This document shows positions 52,587 to 63,125 of a stretch of 64,000 bases of DNA, one piece after another. The notes beneath the pieces were generated by a model. The model searched no databases. It was not told the origin of the DNA and was given only the letters and a program-made list of their open reading frames with translations. Source of the DNA: Sphingomonas cremea (GTDB taxonomy: Bacteria > Pseudomonadota > Alphaproteobacteria > Sphingomonadales > Sphingomonadaceae); NCBI RefSeq assembly GCF_021502585.1, contig NZ_JAKFGM010000002.1, forward strand, positions 496,501 to 560,500. The letters run 5' to 3'. Both the position numbers and the translations under genes were made by a program. Position 1 is the first letter of the stretch. Every line of letters begins with the position of its first letter.

Positions 52587-53229
52587 GCTCGTCCCTCCCG
52601 GAATATTCACCATCCTAGCGACCCGTGGTGGCGGATGCACCCGCGATTGAAATGTCGCCGATTCGACTCGGCCCCCGGATGATGGGTTTGCCGAGTCGCA
52701 TGCAAAGGAACTCGACTGAAGGGCAGATTTTCCCAAAGCGGGACGCTTGGCCCACAATTTTTTCCACAAGCTTTGGGTCGACCGGAATCTTCGTTGAATC
52801 GGGGTCGGCTGCTTACCGCGCTCCGTTAACCTTTCGCTAACCTAAGTTATAAATTTAACACGAATTAACTTTTCACCTATTACGTGAATCTATTCGCAAG
52901 CCTACTCTGGGATAATTCAGGCAAAACATCTAGCGTTTTTCCCTAATCTCATGGTGTATCCACAAATCGTCCAGATGAATACTTACTAAAGCGGCAAGAT
53001 TAACCATGAAATTCGGACCGCAACGCTAAAGTTGAACATCGCTTATCCTAGTCTTGACCGGGCCAAGCTTGAAAAATTCGGAATTGAGGTGTTTCTTTTG
53101 CCTTACGAGCGCGGGGGCGGTCTCGACTATTCGCGGCTGCATTAACCCAAAAAGGTTAACAGCCAGCCCCCGCTACGAATGATTCACGCGTCGCGGGTTC
53201 TGCCCCGGCGCAAAAGGGCAGAGGTGGTT
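52587..53229. promoter_or_regulatory. AT-rich regulatory region before the giant adhesin
   Basis: About 640 bp without a gene, unusually AT-rich from 52820 to 53100. A promoter-like pair TTAACC (52826-52831), 16-bp spacer, TATAAA (52848-52853) is present. The same place reads TTAA-N7-CTAAC, one mismatch from the CtrA consensus TTAA-N7-TTAAC. Just before the gene a palindrome TTAACC-CAAAAA-GGTTAA (53142-53159) occurs. These suggest developmentally or cell-cycle controlled expression of the adhesin, but they are short motifs and may be chance. Confidence 0.4.
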
Positions 53230-56200
53230 ATGCGGTACGAAGATGCTTCGCACACGGGCGCGTTTCAGGGGTCACAGCCGATCGCCAACGACGACCTGGA
53301 TTCGCTCCCGGCTGGCTCACGCAGTCCCGCCACGGGCAACCTGATCTCGGGCGAGGGTACGCAGAGCGGCTCGGCTGGCGCCGATGTGGCCGCCGGCGCC
53401 CACGTCACCGCCATTGCTGGTAAGGGCGGGGAAGACACGAGCTTCGCCGGCGGAAAGCTCAGCGTTGTCGGAGAGCATGGAAAGCTTAGCGTCGATGCCG
53501 CGGGCAATTACACCTATCAGGCCAACGGCGGCGAAGAGAATGTCCGCGACCGCTTCACGTACACGCTTGCGGATAACAATGGTGCCACCGACACCGGGTC
53601 GCTGATCGTCGAGATCGGCAAGACGCCCGTCGTCATCAAGGCCAATGCCCAGCAGATCGTTCCGGGTCCGGACGGCGTCGTCACCTTGCCGCCGGGCGTG
53701 GAGCTCAGCGACATTCGCGTGGTTGGCCGCAACCTGGTCATCGACATGCCCGATGGCACGCAGCTGATCATCGTCGACGGAGCCATTTTCGTGCCCCAGC
53801 TGGTGCTGGGCGGGGTCGAAATTCCTTCGACCAACCTTGCCGCCCTGCTAATCGGCCAGGAGCCGCAGCCGGCCGCCGGCGAGACGCCGCCGTCGAGCGG
53901 CGGTAATTTCGCCGTTCCGCCGCCTCCGCTGGATCCGGGCGTTCCGCTCGGCGACCTGATTCCGCCGACTGAATATACTTATAAGCCGCCGGAGCCCCAG
54001 GAAACCTTCCTGCCCGAGGACCGCGAGCCGACGATCGAAATCCAGCCCGACGGCCAGCCGGCTTCCGTTTCTGCAGTCGACTCGGTTGACGAAGACGGCT
54101 TGCCCGGCCGCGATGGCAATTTGCCGGACGAACCGCCAGGCAGCGATGAGGGCGCCGACGGCAATCCCACTAACAACAGCGACACGGATGAGACGACGGC
54201 CGGGACGATCATCATCGACTCGCCGGACGGCATCGATAACGTCACGATCAATGGCGTGCTCGTCACTGGCGCGATCGGCCAGGTGATTCAGGGCCAATAC
54301 GGAACCCTGACGATCACAGGCTTCAGCGGCCAGAATATCCTCTACAGCTACACGCTGACCGACAATACGTCGGGCGATAACACGCACGACGATTTCAGCG
54401 TCACGATCACCGACGATGATGGCGACCAGGCGACGGCGACGTTGACCATCGACATCATCGACGACGTGCCGACGGCGCGTAACGATACCGACACGACCGT
54501 TGACGGCGTTGCTACCGGCAACGTCATGACTGACGCCTCGCCTGGCGACGTCGGCGACAGCGATACCAACGCCGCCGACACGGTCGGCGCCGACAATGCC
54601 AGCCTGACTTCAGTCAGCGGCTTCGGCGGCAGTAACGATTCGACGTTCGAAGGCGGTCTGCTCACGGTCAACGGCCAGTTCGGCGTTCTGACGATCGATG
54701 CGCAGGGCAATTACACCTATACCGTCAATCCCAATGCCGGCGGCGGCGGAGTGGACGTGTTCACCTACACGCTGACGGACGGTGACGGCGACACGACGCA
54801 AGCGACGCTGACGATCACCAATCCCGACCTGCATCCGGACCTTCCGAATCCTGACGCGGTGCTTCTGGACGATGATGCGCTGACCGGCGGCAATCCGGGC
54901 GGAACCGGCGACGATGTCGACTCCCAGGGTACGCCTGGGCAGCTCGTCGGCTCTGGCGGCGACGGCGACCTCGATTATTTCTTCGCGGGTCCGAACTCGC
55001 TTCCGCCCGGCTTTACGACCAACCTGGTCGATGCTTCGCACATGCAGATCCTGCAGGGCGGAACGGTGGTCCTGACGATTACGCTCGACAATGAGACGGG
55101 CGCGTTCTCGGTTGTGCAGAACAACCCGATCGATCATCCTGCGGGTCTGGATGAGAACAACCTGTCGTTCGGTGTGGGCGTCGAAGTCAAGGACGCCGAC
55201 GGCGATACCGATCCCGCGACAATTACCATTAACGTCGACGACGACACTCCGGTCGTAAATGTCGAGCTGAATCGCGAAGGCGCGGTTACGGTCGACGAGA
55301 GCGGCCCGACCGGCGCTTCGACGATCAACTTCGGTGGAACCGAGGGCGATGACGAACATGTCCCCGGCAGCGGTCCGATCGGCCGCGCGGTCGGATCGAC
55401 GGCAATCGTGGATGCCAATGCGTTGTTCGGCGCGGACGGCCCGTCGGGCAGCGGCTTGACCTATTCGCTTCAGCTTGGCGGAACTGACACGCCGCTGACG
55501 CTGACCGATGGCTCGGCGATCCAGCTTCAGCTAATCAATGGCGTGATTGTCGGCATGGTCACTGAGGGCTCGCACTCAGGTGAGGCGGCATTCGCGATCG
55601 CGATCAATCCGACGACCGGTGTTGCGACGGTCGAGCTCTATTTGAGCCTCGATCACCCGGATATTACGAACCCCAACGATTCGCTACCACTCGGACCAGA
55701 CACGGTCGACGTGGTGGTGAGCGCGACCGATGGCGATGGCGATACTACTACCAGCGATCCGGTCGACGTTTCCGGCCTGTTCAACTTCCTTGACGACGGC
55801 CCCAGCGTCGATCCGGAACTCAGTGCAGACGGCCCGGCGATCGTCGACGAGAGCCCGCCCGTGGCGGCTCCAACAATCGACACCGGCCCCTATGCAAAGG
55901 GCGATGACCCCGACCTCGTTGGCGGTCAGGCAATCGGTTCAGGCAGCACGACATTGCTGGTGCCGAATGCCGCTTTTGGAGCCGACGGCCCGGCAGCCAG
56001 CGACTCGCTGACGTTCGCGCTTTCGGTCATTAATCCCTCGTCGGGCCTGACCCTTACCGACGGTTCGGCGATCAACCTGGTCCTGCTTCCGAGCGGCGTG
56101 GTGGTCGGCGTTGTCAGCGGCGGAGCATTCGACGGCCAAGCGGCGTTTGCTATCTCGATCGACGCGAGCACGGGTACGATCACGGCCGAGCTTTATCTCA

Positions 56201-59200
56201 GCCTTGACCATCCGGTGAATCCCGATCCGAACGATGTTCTGACCCTGGACCCGAACAGCCTCGGCGCCATCGTCACGGCGACTGACGGCGACGGTGATAC
56301 GGCGACGTCCGGCGTCATCGACATTGGCGGCAAGATCAGCTTCCTTGACGACGGTCCGACGATCGATCCTTCGGTTAATCAGGAGGCGACCGTCACGGTT
56401 GACGAGAGTCTTCCGTCAACCGATCCGCTCATCAACACAGGTATCTATGCGAAGGGTGATGATCCCGACCTCGCTGGCGGCCTTGCGCTTGGCCAGGCCA
56501 ACTCGGGCTCGGCAATCGTCGACGCCAATGCGGTATTCGGAGCAGACGGCCCGGCCGCTGGCGGCGGGATCAGCTATGCGCTGAGCATCCTCAACCCTTC
56601 GTCGGGGCTGACCCTGACGGATGGCAGCGCGATCAACCTGGTAATGCAGGGTGGTGTTATTGTCGGCGTGGTTGCCGCGGGGGCTTTCGCAGGCCAGGCC
56701 GCGTTTGCCATCGCGATTAATTCGACGACCGGCGTGGTCAGCATGGAGCAATATCTCTCGCTCGACCATCCGATCAACCCGAACCCGAACGACCCGCTCA
56801 ACTTCGGTTCGGACATCATCGGCGTGACCGTGACGGCGACCGACGGCGACGGCGATCCGGTGACTTCGGACGCGGTCGATATCGGCGGACAGCTCACCTT
56901 CCTCGACGACGGTCCATCGGCAAACAACGACACCGACACTACCGATCCGGTCACAGACGAGGCGGTCGGCAATGTGATCACCGGCGTGGGCACGACAGAA
57001 GGCGCGGCTAATCACGATGTCCCGGGCGCCGACGGCTTTGGCGCGATCAGCAACCTCGTCGGCTTCAACGGCAGCACCGACAGCAATCCGGCGGGCGGTT
57101 TCGATGTGAGCGGCGAGTGGGGCACGCTGCATATGGATGCCAGCGGCCAGTATACTTACACCCGTACCGGCGGTGCCGGCGGCGCGACCGACACTTTCAC
57201 CTACACCTATTTGGATGGTGACGGCGATTCAGTCAGCGCCACGCTGACCATCACGCTGGCGGACAATACGCCGACGCTGCCGGATCCAGATCTGATCCGC
57301 TTGGATGATGATGTCATTCCGGGCAAAGGCGGCATCTTGGACGGTCCGGGCGACGATGATCCCGACACGGTTCCCGGCAATGTTGTCAATGGACAACTGA
57401 ATGGCTCGGGCGGTGATGGTACCCTGACTTATTCGTTCACCGGAACCAACACGCTGCCGACGGGCTTCACCGTCAACGTTGTTGATGGCGACACAATCCA
57501 GGTGCTGCAGGGCGTGACTGTCGTCATGACGATTGACCTGAACACGGCCACCGGTGCGTTCACGGTCACGCAGAACAATCCGATCGTGCATCCGTCATTG
57601 GATGGCGAGGCAGGCGACAACACCGAGAATAATCTCGACTTCTCGATTGGCGTCCAGGTCAAGGATATCGATAACGACGCGGATTCCGCGACGATCACGA
57701 TCAATGTCGATGACGACTCGCCTGTGGCAGCGGTGGTCGCCACTGGCCAGAATGTCAGTGTTGACGAAACCAACGGCAATCAGGGCGACTCTAACGACGT
57801 CACCGGTCCGCTGGCGATCTTCAACGGCGTTGCCAACAAGGGCACCGACGCCGACATGGCGGGTCCGCAGTTCGGGACTAGTGCCGCGGCGATCGTTGCG
57901 GCGACCGGCAGCGCCTATGGCGCCGACGGCGCGGGCACGACCGTGTTCGGCCTCAGCGTTGCTCCGGGCGGCGTTGACTCGGGTCTCGACACGACGGCCG
58001 GCGTCAACATCTTCCTGTTCCTGGAAAACGGCCTTGTCGTTGGCCGGGTCGGGGCGACTGCCGGTGCGGCGGCTGCGGGTCCGGCGGCGTTCGCGCTGTC
58101 GATCGATCCGTCGACCGGCTTCATCAGCATGGTCGAATATATGTCGATCAACCACCCGAACACCGGCAATCCGGATGACTCGGTGTCGATCCTAAACACT
58201 GCGGTCCAGGCGACGGTGGCGGTGACCGACAGTGACGGCGATACGACGACCAATTCGGTCAATATCGGCAGCCATATCCAGTTCCAGGACGATGGCCCGA
58301 CGGCAGCGGTGGTCGCCACTGGCCAGAATGTCGGTGTTGACGAAACCAACGGCAATCAGGGCGACTCTAACGACGTCACCGGTCCGCTGGCGATCTTCAA
58401 CGGCGTTGCCAACAAGGGCACCGACGCCGACATGGCGGGTCCGCAGTTCGGGACTAGTGCCGCGGCGATCGTTGCGGCGACCGGCAGCGCCTATGGCGCC
58501 GACGGCGCGGGCACGACCGTGTTCGGCCTCAGCGTTGCTCCGGGCGGCGTTGACTCGGGTCTCGACACGACGGCCGGCGTCAACATCTTCCTGTTCCTGG
58601 AAAACGGCCTTGTCGTTGGCCGGGTCGGGGCGACTGCCGGTGCGGCGGCTGCGGGTCCGGCGGCGTTCGCGCTGTCGATCGATCCGTCGACCGGCTTCAT
58701 CAGCATGGTCGAATATATGTCGATCAACCACCCGAACACCGGCAATCCGGATGACTCGGTGTCGATCCTAAACACTGCGGTCCAGGCGACCGTGACGGTG
58801 ACCGACGGCGATAGCGACCCTGCGACCACCTCGGTCAATATCGGCAGCCATATCCAGTTCCAGGACGATGGTCCAACGGCTGGCATCGCCACGACCGGTC
58901 AGACCGTCAGTCTCGATGAGTCTGCCGGCAACCAGGTTGACTCTAATGACGTAACCGGACCGATCGCGGCCTTCGCCGGTGTGGCGAATGTCGGGGACGA
59001 TCCGGACGTTGCGGGCACCGGTCCGATTCAGTTCGCGACGAGTGCTGCTGCCCTGGTCGCGGCCACCGGCAGTGCCTACGGCGCCGACGGCGCGGGCACG
59101 ACCTTGTTCGGCCTGAGCGTTGCCCCGGGCGGCGTAGACTCGGGCCTCGACACCACGGCCGGCGTCAACATCTTCCTGTTCCTGGAAAACGGCGTTGTCG

Positions 59201-61560
59201 TTGGCCGGGTCGGGGCAACCGCCGGCGTGGCGGCGGCGGGTCCGGCGGCGTTCGCCTTGTCGATCAACCCGACGACCGGCGTTGTTAGCATGGTCGAGTA
59301 TCTCTCGATCTACCATCCGAACGCGGCCAATCCTGATGACTCGGTGTCGATCATCAATACCGCGGTCCAGGCGACCGTGACGGTGACCGACGGCGATAGC
59401 GATACGGCGACCAACTCGGTCAACATCGGCAGCCTGATCAGTTTCCAGGACTCTGCGCCGATCATGACTTCGGCGTCGAACATCAACATCCAGAATAGCG
59501 GCGACGTCGCCCATACCGGTGCGTTCGCCTTCAACCTGGGTGCCGATGGCGCGAACACGTCAAACGATGTCATCACCAACGTGACAGGCGGTGCGACGGT
59601 CGGCGGTGTTGCGGTGACAAACTGGATCCTGACGCCGGGGGCCGAGAATGCGACCACGGCGAACTACTCGTTCAGTTTCGATTATCCGATTGGTGGCGGC
59701 AATACCGCGCACGAAACCGGTACGCTGGTGTTCGACAAGGTCGCCGGCACCTACACGATCGACCTCGCCAACCCGATCCAGGGGGTGGTCACCATCCTGC
59801 AGACGGCGACGGGTACCCTGTTCCAGGGCTATGAGTTTGGGACCTCGACATTGGACAACTCTCAGCCGGCAATCTCGGTAACCCAAATCCAGGACCTGGC
59901 CGGAACTGCGAACGACATCTACGTGCAGTTCACCAGCGTTGCCGAGCCGAGCTCGGGTACCGGCAATAATGCTTTGGAGGTGACCAATTGGGTCCCCGGC
60001 GCGGACAACCCGCCACCGATCGATGCTCCGCCAAACCCGGACGCCAGCGACTTCACCTGGAACCCGGGTCAGGTGTTCAATCAGACAGATAGCTGGGTTT
60101 CCACCTCGAACGACTCAAATGGCGTGGCCGGCGATACCATCCAGGGCGGCGAGGTGCTCGACTTCAACCTGGTCCAGGGCGCCAACCCGACCGGAACATT
60201 GGCCAGTCCGGCAACCTATGCCCAGGCTTCCTCGATGTTCCTGAAGTTCGACGGCATCGGCACTTCGGAAGACATGATTGTCGTCCTCAAGGTCTATGAC
60301 ACCGTCGCACACACATACTCGACCGTAGCGCTGATGGTTCAGAACTCGGACATCCAGAAGGGCCCGGGTTCGGGTCCGGGGATCTACTCGGGCATCACGC
60401 TCGATCAGAATGACGGCCTGATCGTCATCGAGCCCAACGATTACCAGCAGGGCAACACCAACCTGGTGATAGTCGGTGCGCAGATTGCGGGCAGCGATGA
60501 AGGAGTCTCCGGAACGGCGATCGACTTCAACTACGGTGGAGTTTTGGGTGTCGCCAGCACGGGCACCCAGGCCTTCTCGACCGATGTCAGCGACGGTCCG
60601 TTCAAGATCTCGTCGATCGGTTTCACGACGACGCAGACCACGCCGCAGAACGCGCAGCTGGACTTCAACGTCACGGTAACCGACGGCGACGGTGACTCGA
60701 TCACGCAGGCCATCAGTGCGACCGTGACTGCGGCAGCGGATTCGTCGACACCAATCTCGCTCGACCCAAGCGTGACGACGATTCAGTCGACCCTTCCGCC
60801 TTCGCCTGAGAGCAGCAGCCTGCTTGTTTCCGACAGCCAGCTGCAGAAGACCGCAGCGAACAGCAACACGCTGACGCTGGCGGCTGCGGTTGCGGCGGCA
60901 GGTGTGGCGGAATCGGCGGCGGCTGCGGGTCATCAGGACTTTGGCCGCAGTCACCAAAATGCCGAGACCGAGTCCGCAGTCGGACATGTAGGGAAGCTCG
61001 CGGACAGCGGTTCGGGCGACGACTCGGGCCATTCGGCGCTGCCGAATGTGTCCCTTGTGGCGGCCAATGACTCGGCTCCGGCCGACTCATCTAGCCACAG
61101 CTCGGATGCAGCGGAATCGGATCATTCTCTCGACGACAGCGCGGCAAGTGCCGCGGCCCAGTCGAGCGATGCTCCGGCGGCTGCAAACGATCAGGGACCT
61201 GCCCAGGTCTCGGCCAGCGCCAGCCCGGTTGCTCCGACAGTCGCGATGGTCTCGGCCGAAGCGCTGCAGGCTGCAGGGATTAACGGCGAGGGCCATCACC
61301 ACGGCTCGGTCGAACAGGTCGTTGCAGAAGCGCTAGGCCAGGGTAACGCACCCGCCGCGGTGGACGCGATACTCAATGCCTTGCCGGGCGGGAATGGCGC
61401 GCTTGCGGCGCTTGCCAATGTGGCAAGCCCTGCTGCCGGCGGCGTTCCGGCTTGGGACATGGCGGGGCACGGGGCTTTCGCCCACGGCGCCGACATGCTG
61501 ATGAATGCGCATGTGGCGAACCAGCATCACGACGCAGTTCAGCCGGTTGTTAACGGCTAA
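53230..61560 (+). CDS. Giant type I-secreted repetitive adhesin (VCBS and T1SS-143-type repeats)
   Basis: 2,776 residues, highly acidic with Ca-binding-like Asp/Gly runs (DGDGDTTTSDPVDVSG). It starts with a VCBS-like domain, then a conserved N-terminal block (PDGTQLIIVDGAIFVPQLVL), a Pro-rich hinge, and alternating VCBS/cadherin-like domains. Six T1SS-143/DUF5801-type repeats of about 190 residues begin near 55257, 55810, 56368, 57727, 58303 and 58879. The C-terminal 260 residues are Ala/Ser/His-rich. Classical RTX nonapeptides are not seen. TolC and ABC transporter genes follow, so it is the locus substrate. The ATG at 53230 follows AGAGG; 53179 would add 17 basic residues. Confidence 0.85.
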   Translation: MRYEDASHTGAFQGSQPIANDDLDSLPAGSRSPATGNLISGEGTQSGSAGADVAAGAHVTAIAGKGGEDTSFAGGKLSVVGEHGKLSVDAAGNYTYQANGGEENVRDRFTYTLADNNGATDTGSLIVEIGKTPVVIKANAQQIVPGPDGVVTLPPGVELSDIRVVGRNLVIDMPDGTQLIIVDGAIFVPQLVLGGVEIPSTNLAALLIGQEPQPAAGETPPSSGGNFAVPPPPLDPGVPLGDLIPPTEYTYKPPEPQETFLPEDREPTIEIQPDGQPASVSAVDSVDEDGLPGRDGNLPDEPPGSDEGADGNPTNNSDTDETTAGTIIIDSPDGIDNVTINGVLVTGAIGQVIQGQYGTLTITGFSGQNILYSYTLTDNTSGDNTHDDFSVTITDDDGDQATATLTIDIIDDVPTARNDTDTTVDGVATGNVMTDASPGDVGDSDTNAADTVGADNASLTSVSGFGGSNDSTFEGGLLTVNGQFGVLTIDAQGNYTYTVNPNAGGGGVDVFTYTLTDGDGDTTQATLTITNPDLHPDLPNPDAVLLDDDALTGGNPGGTGDDVDSQGTPGQLVGSGGDGDLDYFFAGPNSLPPGFTTNLVDASHMQILQGGTVVLTITLDNETGAFSVVQNNPIDHPAGLDENNLSFGVGVEVKDADGDTDPATITINVDDDTPVVNVELNREGAVTVDESGPTGASTINFGGTEGDDEHVPGSGPIGRAVGSTAIVDANALFGADGPSGSGLTYSLQLGGTDTPLTLTDGSAIQLQLINGVIVGMVTEGSHSGEAAFAIAINPTTGVATVELYLSLDHPDITNPNDSLPLGPDTVDVVVSATDGDGDTTTSDPVDVSGLFNFLDDGPSVDPELSADGPAIVDESPPVAAPTIDTGPYAKGDDPDLVGGQAIGSGSTTLLVPNAAFGADGPAASDSLTFALSVINPSSGLTLTDGSAINLVLLPSGVVVGVVSGGAFDGQAAFAISIDASTGTITAELYLSLDHPVNPDPNDVLTLDPNSLGAIVTATDGDGDTATSGVIDIGGKISFLDDGPTIDPSVNQEATVTVDESLPSTDPLINTGIYAKGDDPDLAGGLALGQANSGSAIVDANAVFGADGPAAGGGISYALSILNPSSGLTLTDGSAINLVMQGGVIVGVVAAGAFAGQAAFAIAINSTTGVVSMEQYLSLDHPINPNPNDPLNFGSDIIGVTVTATDGDGDPVTSDAVDIGGQLTFLDDGPSANNDTDTTDPVTDEAVGNVITGVGTTEGAANHDVPGADGFGAISNLVGFNGSTDSNPAGGFDVSGEWGTLHMDASGQYTYTRTGGAGGATDTFTYTYLDGDGDSVSATLTITLADNTPTLPDPDLIRLDDDVIPGKGGILDGPGDDDPDTVPGNVVNGQLNGSGGDGTLTYSFTGTNTLPTGFTVNVVDGDTIQVLQGVTVVMTIDLNTATGAFTVTQNNPIVHPSLDGEAGDNTENNLDFSIGVQVKDIDNDADSATITINVDDDSPVAAVVATGQNVSVDETNGNQGDSNDVTGPLAIFNGVANKGTDADMAGPQFGTSAAAIVAATGSAYGADGAGTTVFGLSVAPGGVDSGLDTTAGVNIFLFLENGLVVGRVGATAGAAAAGPAAFALSIDPSTGFISMVEYMSINHPNTGNPDDSVSILNTAVQATVAVTDSDGDTTTNSVNIGSHIQFQDDGPTAAVVATGQNVGVDETNGNQGDSNDVTGPLAIFNGVANKGTDADMAGPQFGTSAAAIVAATGSAYGADGAGTTVFGLSVAPGGVDSGLDTTAGVNIFLFLENGLVVGRVGATAGAAAAGPAAFALSIDPSTGFISMVEYMSINHPNTGNPDDSVSILNTAVQATVTVTDGDSDPATTSVNIGSHIQFQDDGPTAGIATTGQTVSLDESAGNQVDSNDVTGPIAAFAGVANVGDDPDVAGTGPIQFATSAAALVAATGSAYGADGAGTTLFGLSVAPGGVDSGLDTTAGVNIFLFLENGVVVGRVGATAGVAAAGPAAFALSINPTTGVVSMVEYLSIYHPNAANPDDSVSIINTAVQATVTVTDGDSDTATNSVNIGSLISFQDSAPIMTSASNINIQNSGDVAHTGAFAFNLGADGANTSNDVITNVTGGATVGGVAVTNWILTPGAENATTANYSFSFDYPIGGGNTAHETGTLVFDKVAGTYTIDLANPIQGVVTILQTATGTLFQGYEFGTSTLDNSQPAISVTQIQDLAGTANDIYVQFTSVAEPSSGTGNNALEVTNWVPGADNPPPIDAPPNPDASDFTWNPGQVFNQTDSWVSTSNDSNGVAGDTIQGGEVLDFNLVQGANPTGTLASPATYAQASSMFLKFDGIGTSEDMIVVLKVYDTVAHTYSTVALMVQNSDIQKGPGSGPGIYSGITLDQNDGLIVIEPNDYQQGNTNLVIVGAQIAGSDEGVSGTAIDFNYGGVLGVASTGTQAFSTDVSDGPFKISSIGFTTTQTTPQNAQLDFNVTVTDGDGDSITQAISATVTAAADSSTPISLDPSVTTIQSTLPPSPESSSLLVSDSQLQKTAANSNTLTLAAAVAAAGVAESAAAAGHQDFGRSHQNAETESAVGHVGKLADSGSGDDSGHSALPNVSLVAANDSAPADSSSHSSDAAESDHSLDDSAASAAAQSSDAPAAANDQGPAQVSASASPVAPTVAMVSAEALQAAGINGEGHHHGSVEQVVAEALGQGNAPAAVDAILNALPGGNGALAALANVASPAAGGVPAWDMAGHGAFAHGADMLMNAHVANQHHDAVQPVVNG
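57727..59460 (+). repeat. Three tandem 576-bp adhesin repeats, two almost identical
   Basis: Units start at 57727, 58303 and 58879 (period 576 bp, 192 residues). Between 57727-58215 and 58303-58791 I see a single base difference in about 488 bp. The third unit is diverged and slightly longer. This is the signature of a very recent duplication or of ongoing gene conversion between repeats. Confidence 0.9.
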
Positions 61561-61572
61561 CGAAGGCAGCGG

Positions 61573-61600
61573 CCCTCCCTGGTGGACGGGGAGGGTCATT
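61573..61600 (+). terminator. Hairpin between adhesin and tolC genes
   Basis: CCCTCCC (61573-61579) pairs with GGGAGGG (61589-61595) across a 9-nt loop, 12 bp after the adhesin stop and 30 bp before the tolC-family start. The following TCATT is a poor T-tract, so it may attenuate rather than end transcription. That would allow far more adhesin than transporter mRNA. Confidence 0.5.
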
Positions 61601-61624
61601 GCCTATGACCAGAAGGGGGAAGAC

Positions 61625-63103
61625 ATGAGTAGGAAGCACTGGACGTTGATCGTTCCCGGGGCGGTGCTGTTATGCGCCTCACCGGCATTTGGCGTGGATC
61701 TCCAGAGCGCGGTTCAAGCCGCCCTCAATACCAATCCGGAGATCCGGCAAGCGGTTGCCAACAAGGAGGCGACCAAGGAGGAGCGCAAGCAGGCCGAGGG
61801 CCTGTGGTACCCGCGCATTTCGGTCGAAGGTTCGGCCGGCGTGCGTAAATTGCGCAACCCGACCCGTCGCGATCTCGGCATTGCCGGCGATACGCTCCAT
61901 CCTGTCGAAGGCTTCATCATCGCCGACCAGCTGCTGTGGAACAGCGGCGGCCGGACTGCTGAGATCAAGCGCCAGGCTTCGCGGACCGACGCGGCCGCAA
62001 CCCGCATCGAAGAGCGCAGCGAATTCGTCGCGCTCAACGTCAGCCGCGCCTACATCGACTATCTGCTGCAACAGCGGCTGGTAGCGATCGCGCAAGACAA
62101 TGCGACGTTCCACGAACGGCTCGCCGCCGATCTTCGCGAAGGCGTGGCCAAGGGATCGATTTCGGTTGCCGACCAGCAGCAGGCTGAAGAGCGGCTGCAG
62201 GCGGCTCGGACCAAGATCACCGAAGCCCAGGAAGATCTGGATACGGCAGCGATCCAGTTTCAGACGCTGACCGGCGTTCCGATCGATAGCGTCGCCATGC
62301 CGCCGGACCTGTCGGCCATGATGCCTGCTTCGCTTCCGGAAGCGGAAGAAATGGCGCGCCAGAACAACCCGCGTGTCCAGGAAGCCCTGGCCGATCTCAA
62401 CACTTCGCGTGAAGAGATCAAGTCGGCTCAGGCAGAGTTGGGCCCGCGGTTCAACGCTGAGGCTTCGGCCCGCTATGGCGACGACATCGACGGGTTCCAG
62501 GGTCGCACCAGCGATCTGACGGCTCGGGTCGTAATGCGTTGGAAAATCTTCGACGGCTTCGCCAATACGGCGAATGTTCGTGAACAGAAGGCGCGCGCCG
62601 ATGAAGTGCATGCCCGGCTGTTCCAACGGACTCGCCAGGCCGAGGAAGACACGCGTTCCGCGTGGAGCCGCCTCACCAACCAGAGCCGGCTTGTTACGGA
62701 ACTCGAGACTCAAGGCCGCGTCGCGGACGATCTGCTGCTTTCCTATCGTGAGCAGTTCAATGTCGGCCGCCGCTCGCTGCTCGACGTGCTCGACGCCCAG
62801 AACACGCGCTACAATGTCCAGGCCCAGGCCGAGACTGCACGCATGTCCAAGCTTTATGCCCAATATCGGGTGTTGGCAGCGTCCAACCGCCTGATTGAGG
62901 CGCTTGGCGTGCAGATGCCAGTCGAAGCAGTGGCCAACCAGCGCGCCAAGTTCGACGTCAATCCAATCCCGCCGGAAGACCGGCAGGAAAATAGCTTCCC
63001 TTATCCGGTCATGGGTCCGCCCGTCCCGGATGCAGGGATGGCACCTGCATCGGCGCCTGCCGCGGAGCCCGCTCCGGAGCCGGCACCGACGGGCGGCCAG
63101 TAA
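61625..63103 (+). CDS. TolC-family outer-membrane channel of a type I secretion system
   Basis: 492 residues. The signal peptide MSRKHWTLIVPGAVLLCASP is followed by the OEP start VDLQSAVQAALNTNPEIRQA and two helical repeats. The second has the classic VGRRSLLDVLDAQNTRYNVQ motif near residue 380. The C-terminal tail is Pro/Ala/Glu-rich. It forms the outer-membrane tunnel for the adhesin upstream. The ATG at 61625 follows AAGGGGGAAG. It is 22 bp from the ABC transporter gene, in one operon. Confidence 0.9.
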   Translation: MSRKHWTLIVPGAVLLCASPAFGVDLQSAVQAALNTNPEIRQAVANKEATKEERKQAEGLWYPRISVEGSAGVRKLRNPTRRDLGIAGDTLHPVEGFIIADQLLWNSGGRTAEIKRQASRTDAAATRIEERSEFVALNVSRAYIDYLLQQRLVAIAQDNATFHERLAADLREGVAKGSISVADQQQAEERLQAARTKITEAQEDLDTAAIQFQTLTGVPIDSVAMPPDLSAMMPASLPEAEEMARQNNPRVQEALADLNTSREEIKSAQAELGPRFNAEASARYGDDIDGFQGRTSDLTARVVMRWKIFDGFANTANVREQKARADEVHARLFQRTRQAEEDTRSAWSRLTNQSRLVTELETQGRVADDLLLSYREQFNVGRRSLLDVLDAQNTRYNVQAQAETARMSKLYAQYRVLAASNRLIEALGVQMPVEAVANQRAKFDVNPIPPEDRQENSFPYPVMGPPVPDAGMAPASAPAAEPAPEPAPTGGQ

Positions 63104-63125
63104 TCAGGTATGAAGGGGACGGGTG

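Noticed and set aside
57727-59460. CRISPR-like regular repeats
   Set aside because: Units are 576 bp, in frame and protein-coding, with no short-repeat/spacer structure. The same applies to the 9-27-bp repeats at 32283-32560.
53848-61032. Many long antisense frames across the adhesin gene
   Set aside because: They repeat with the repeats of the sense gene and arise from its biased Asp/Gly/Thr codons.
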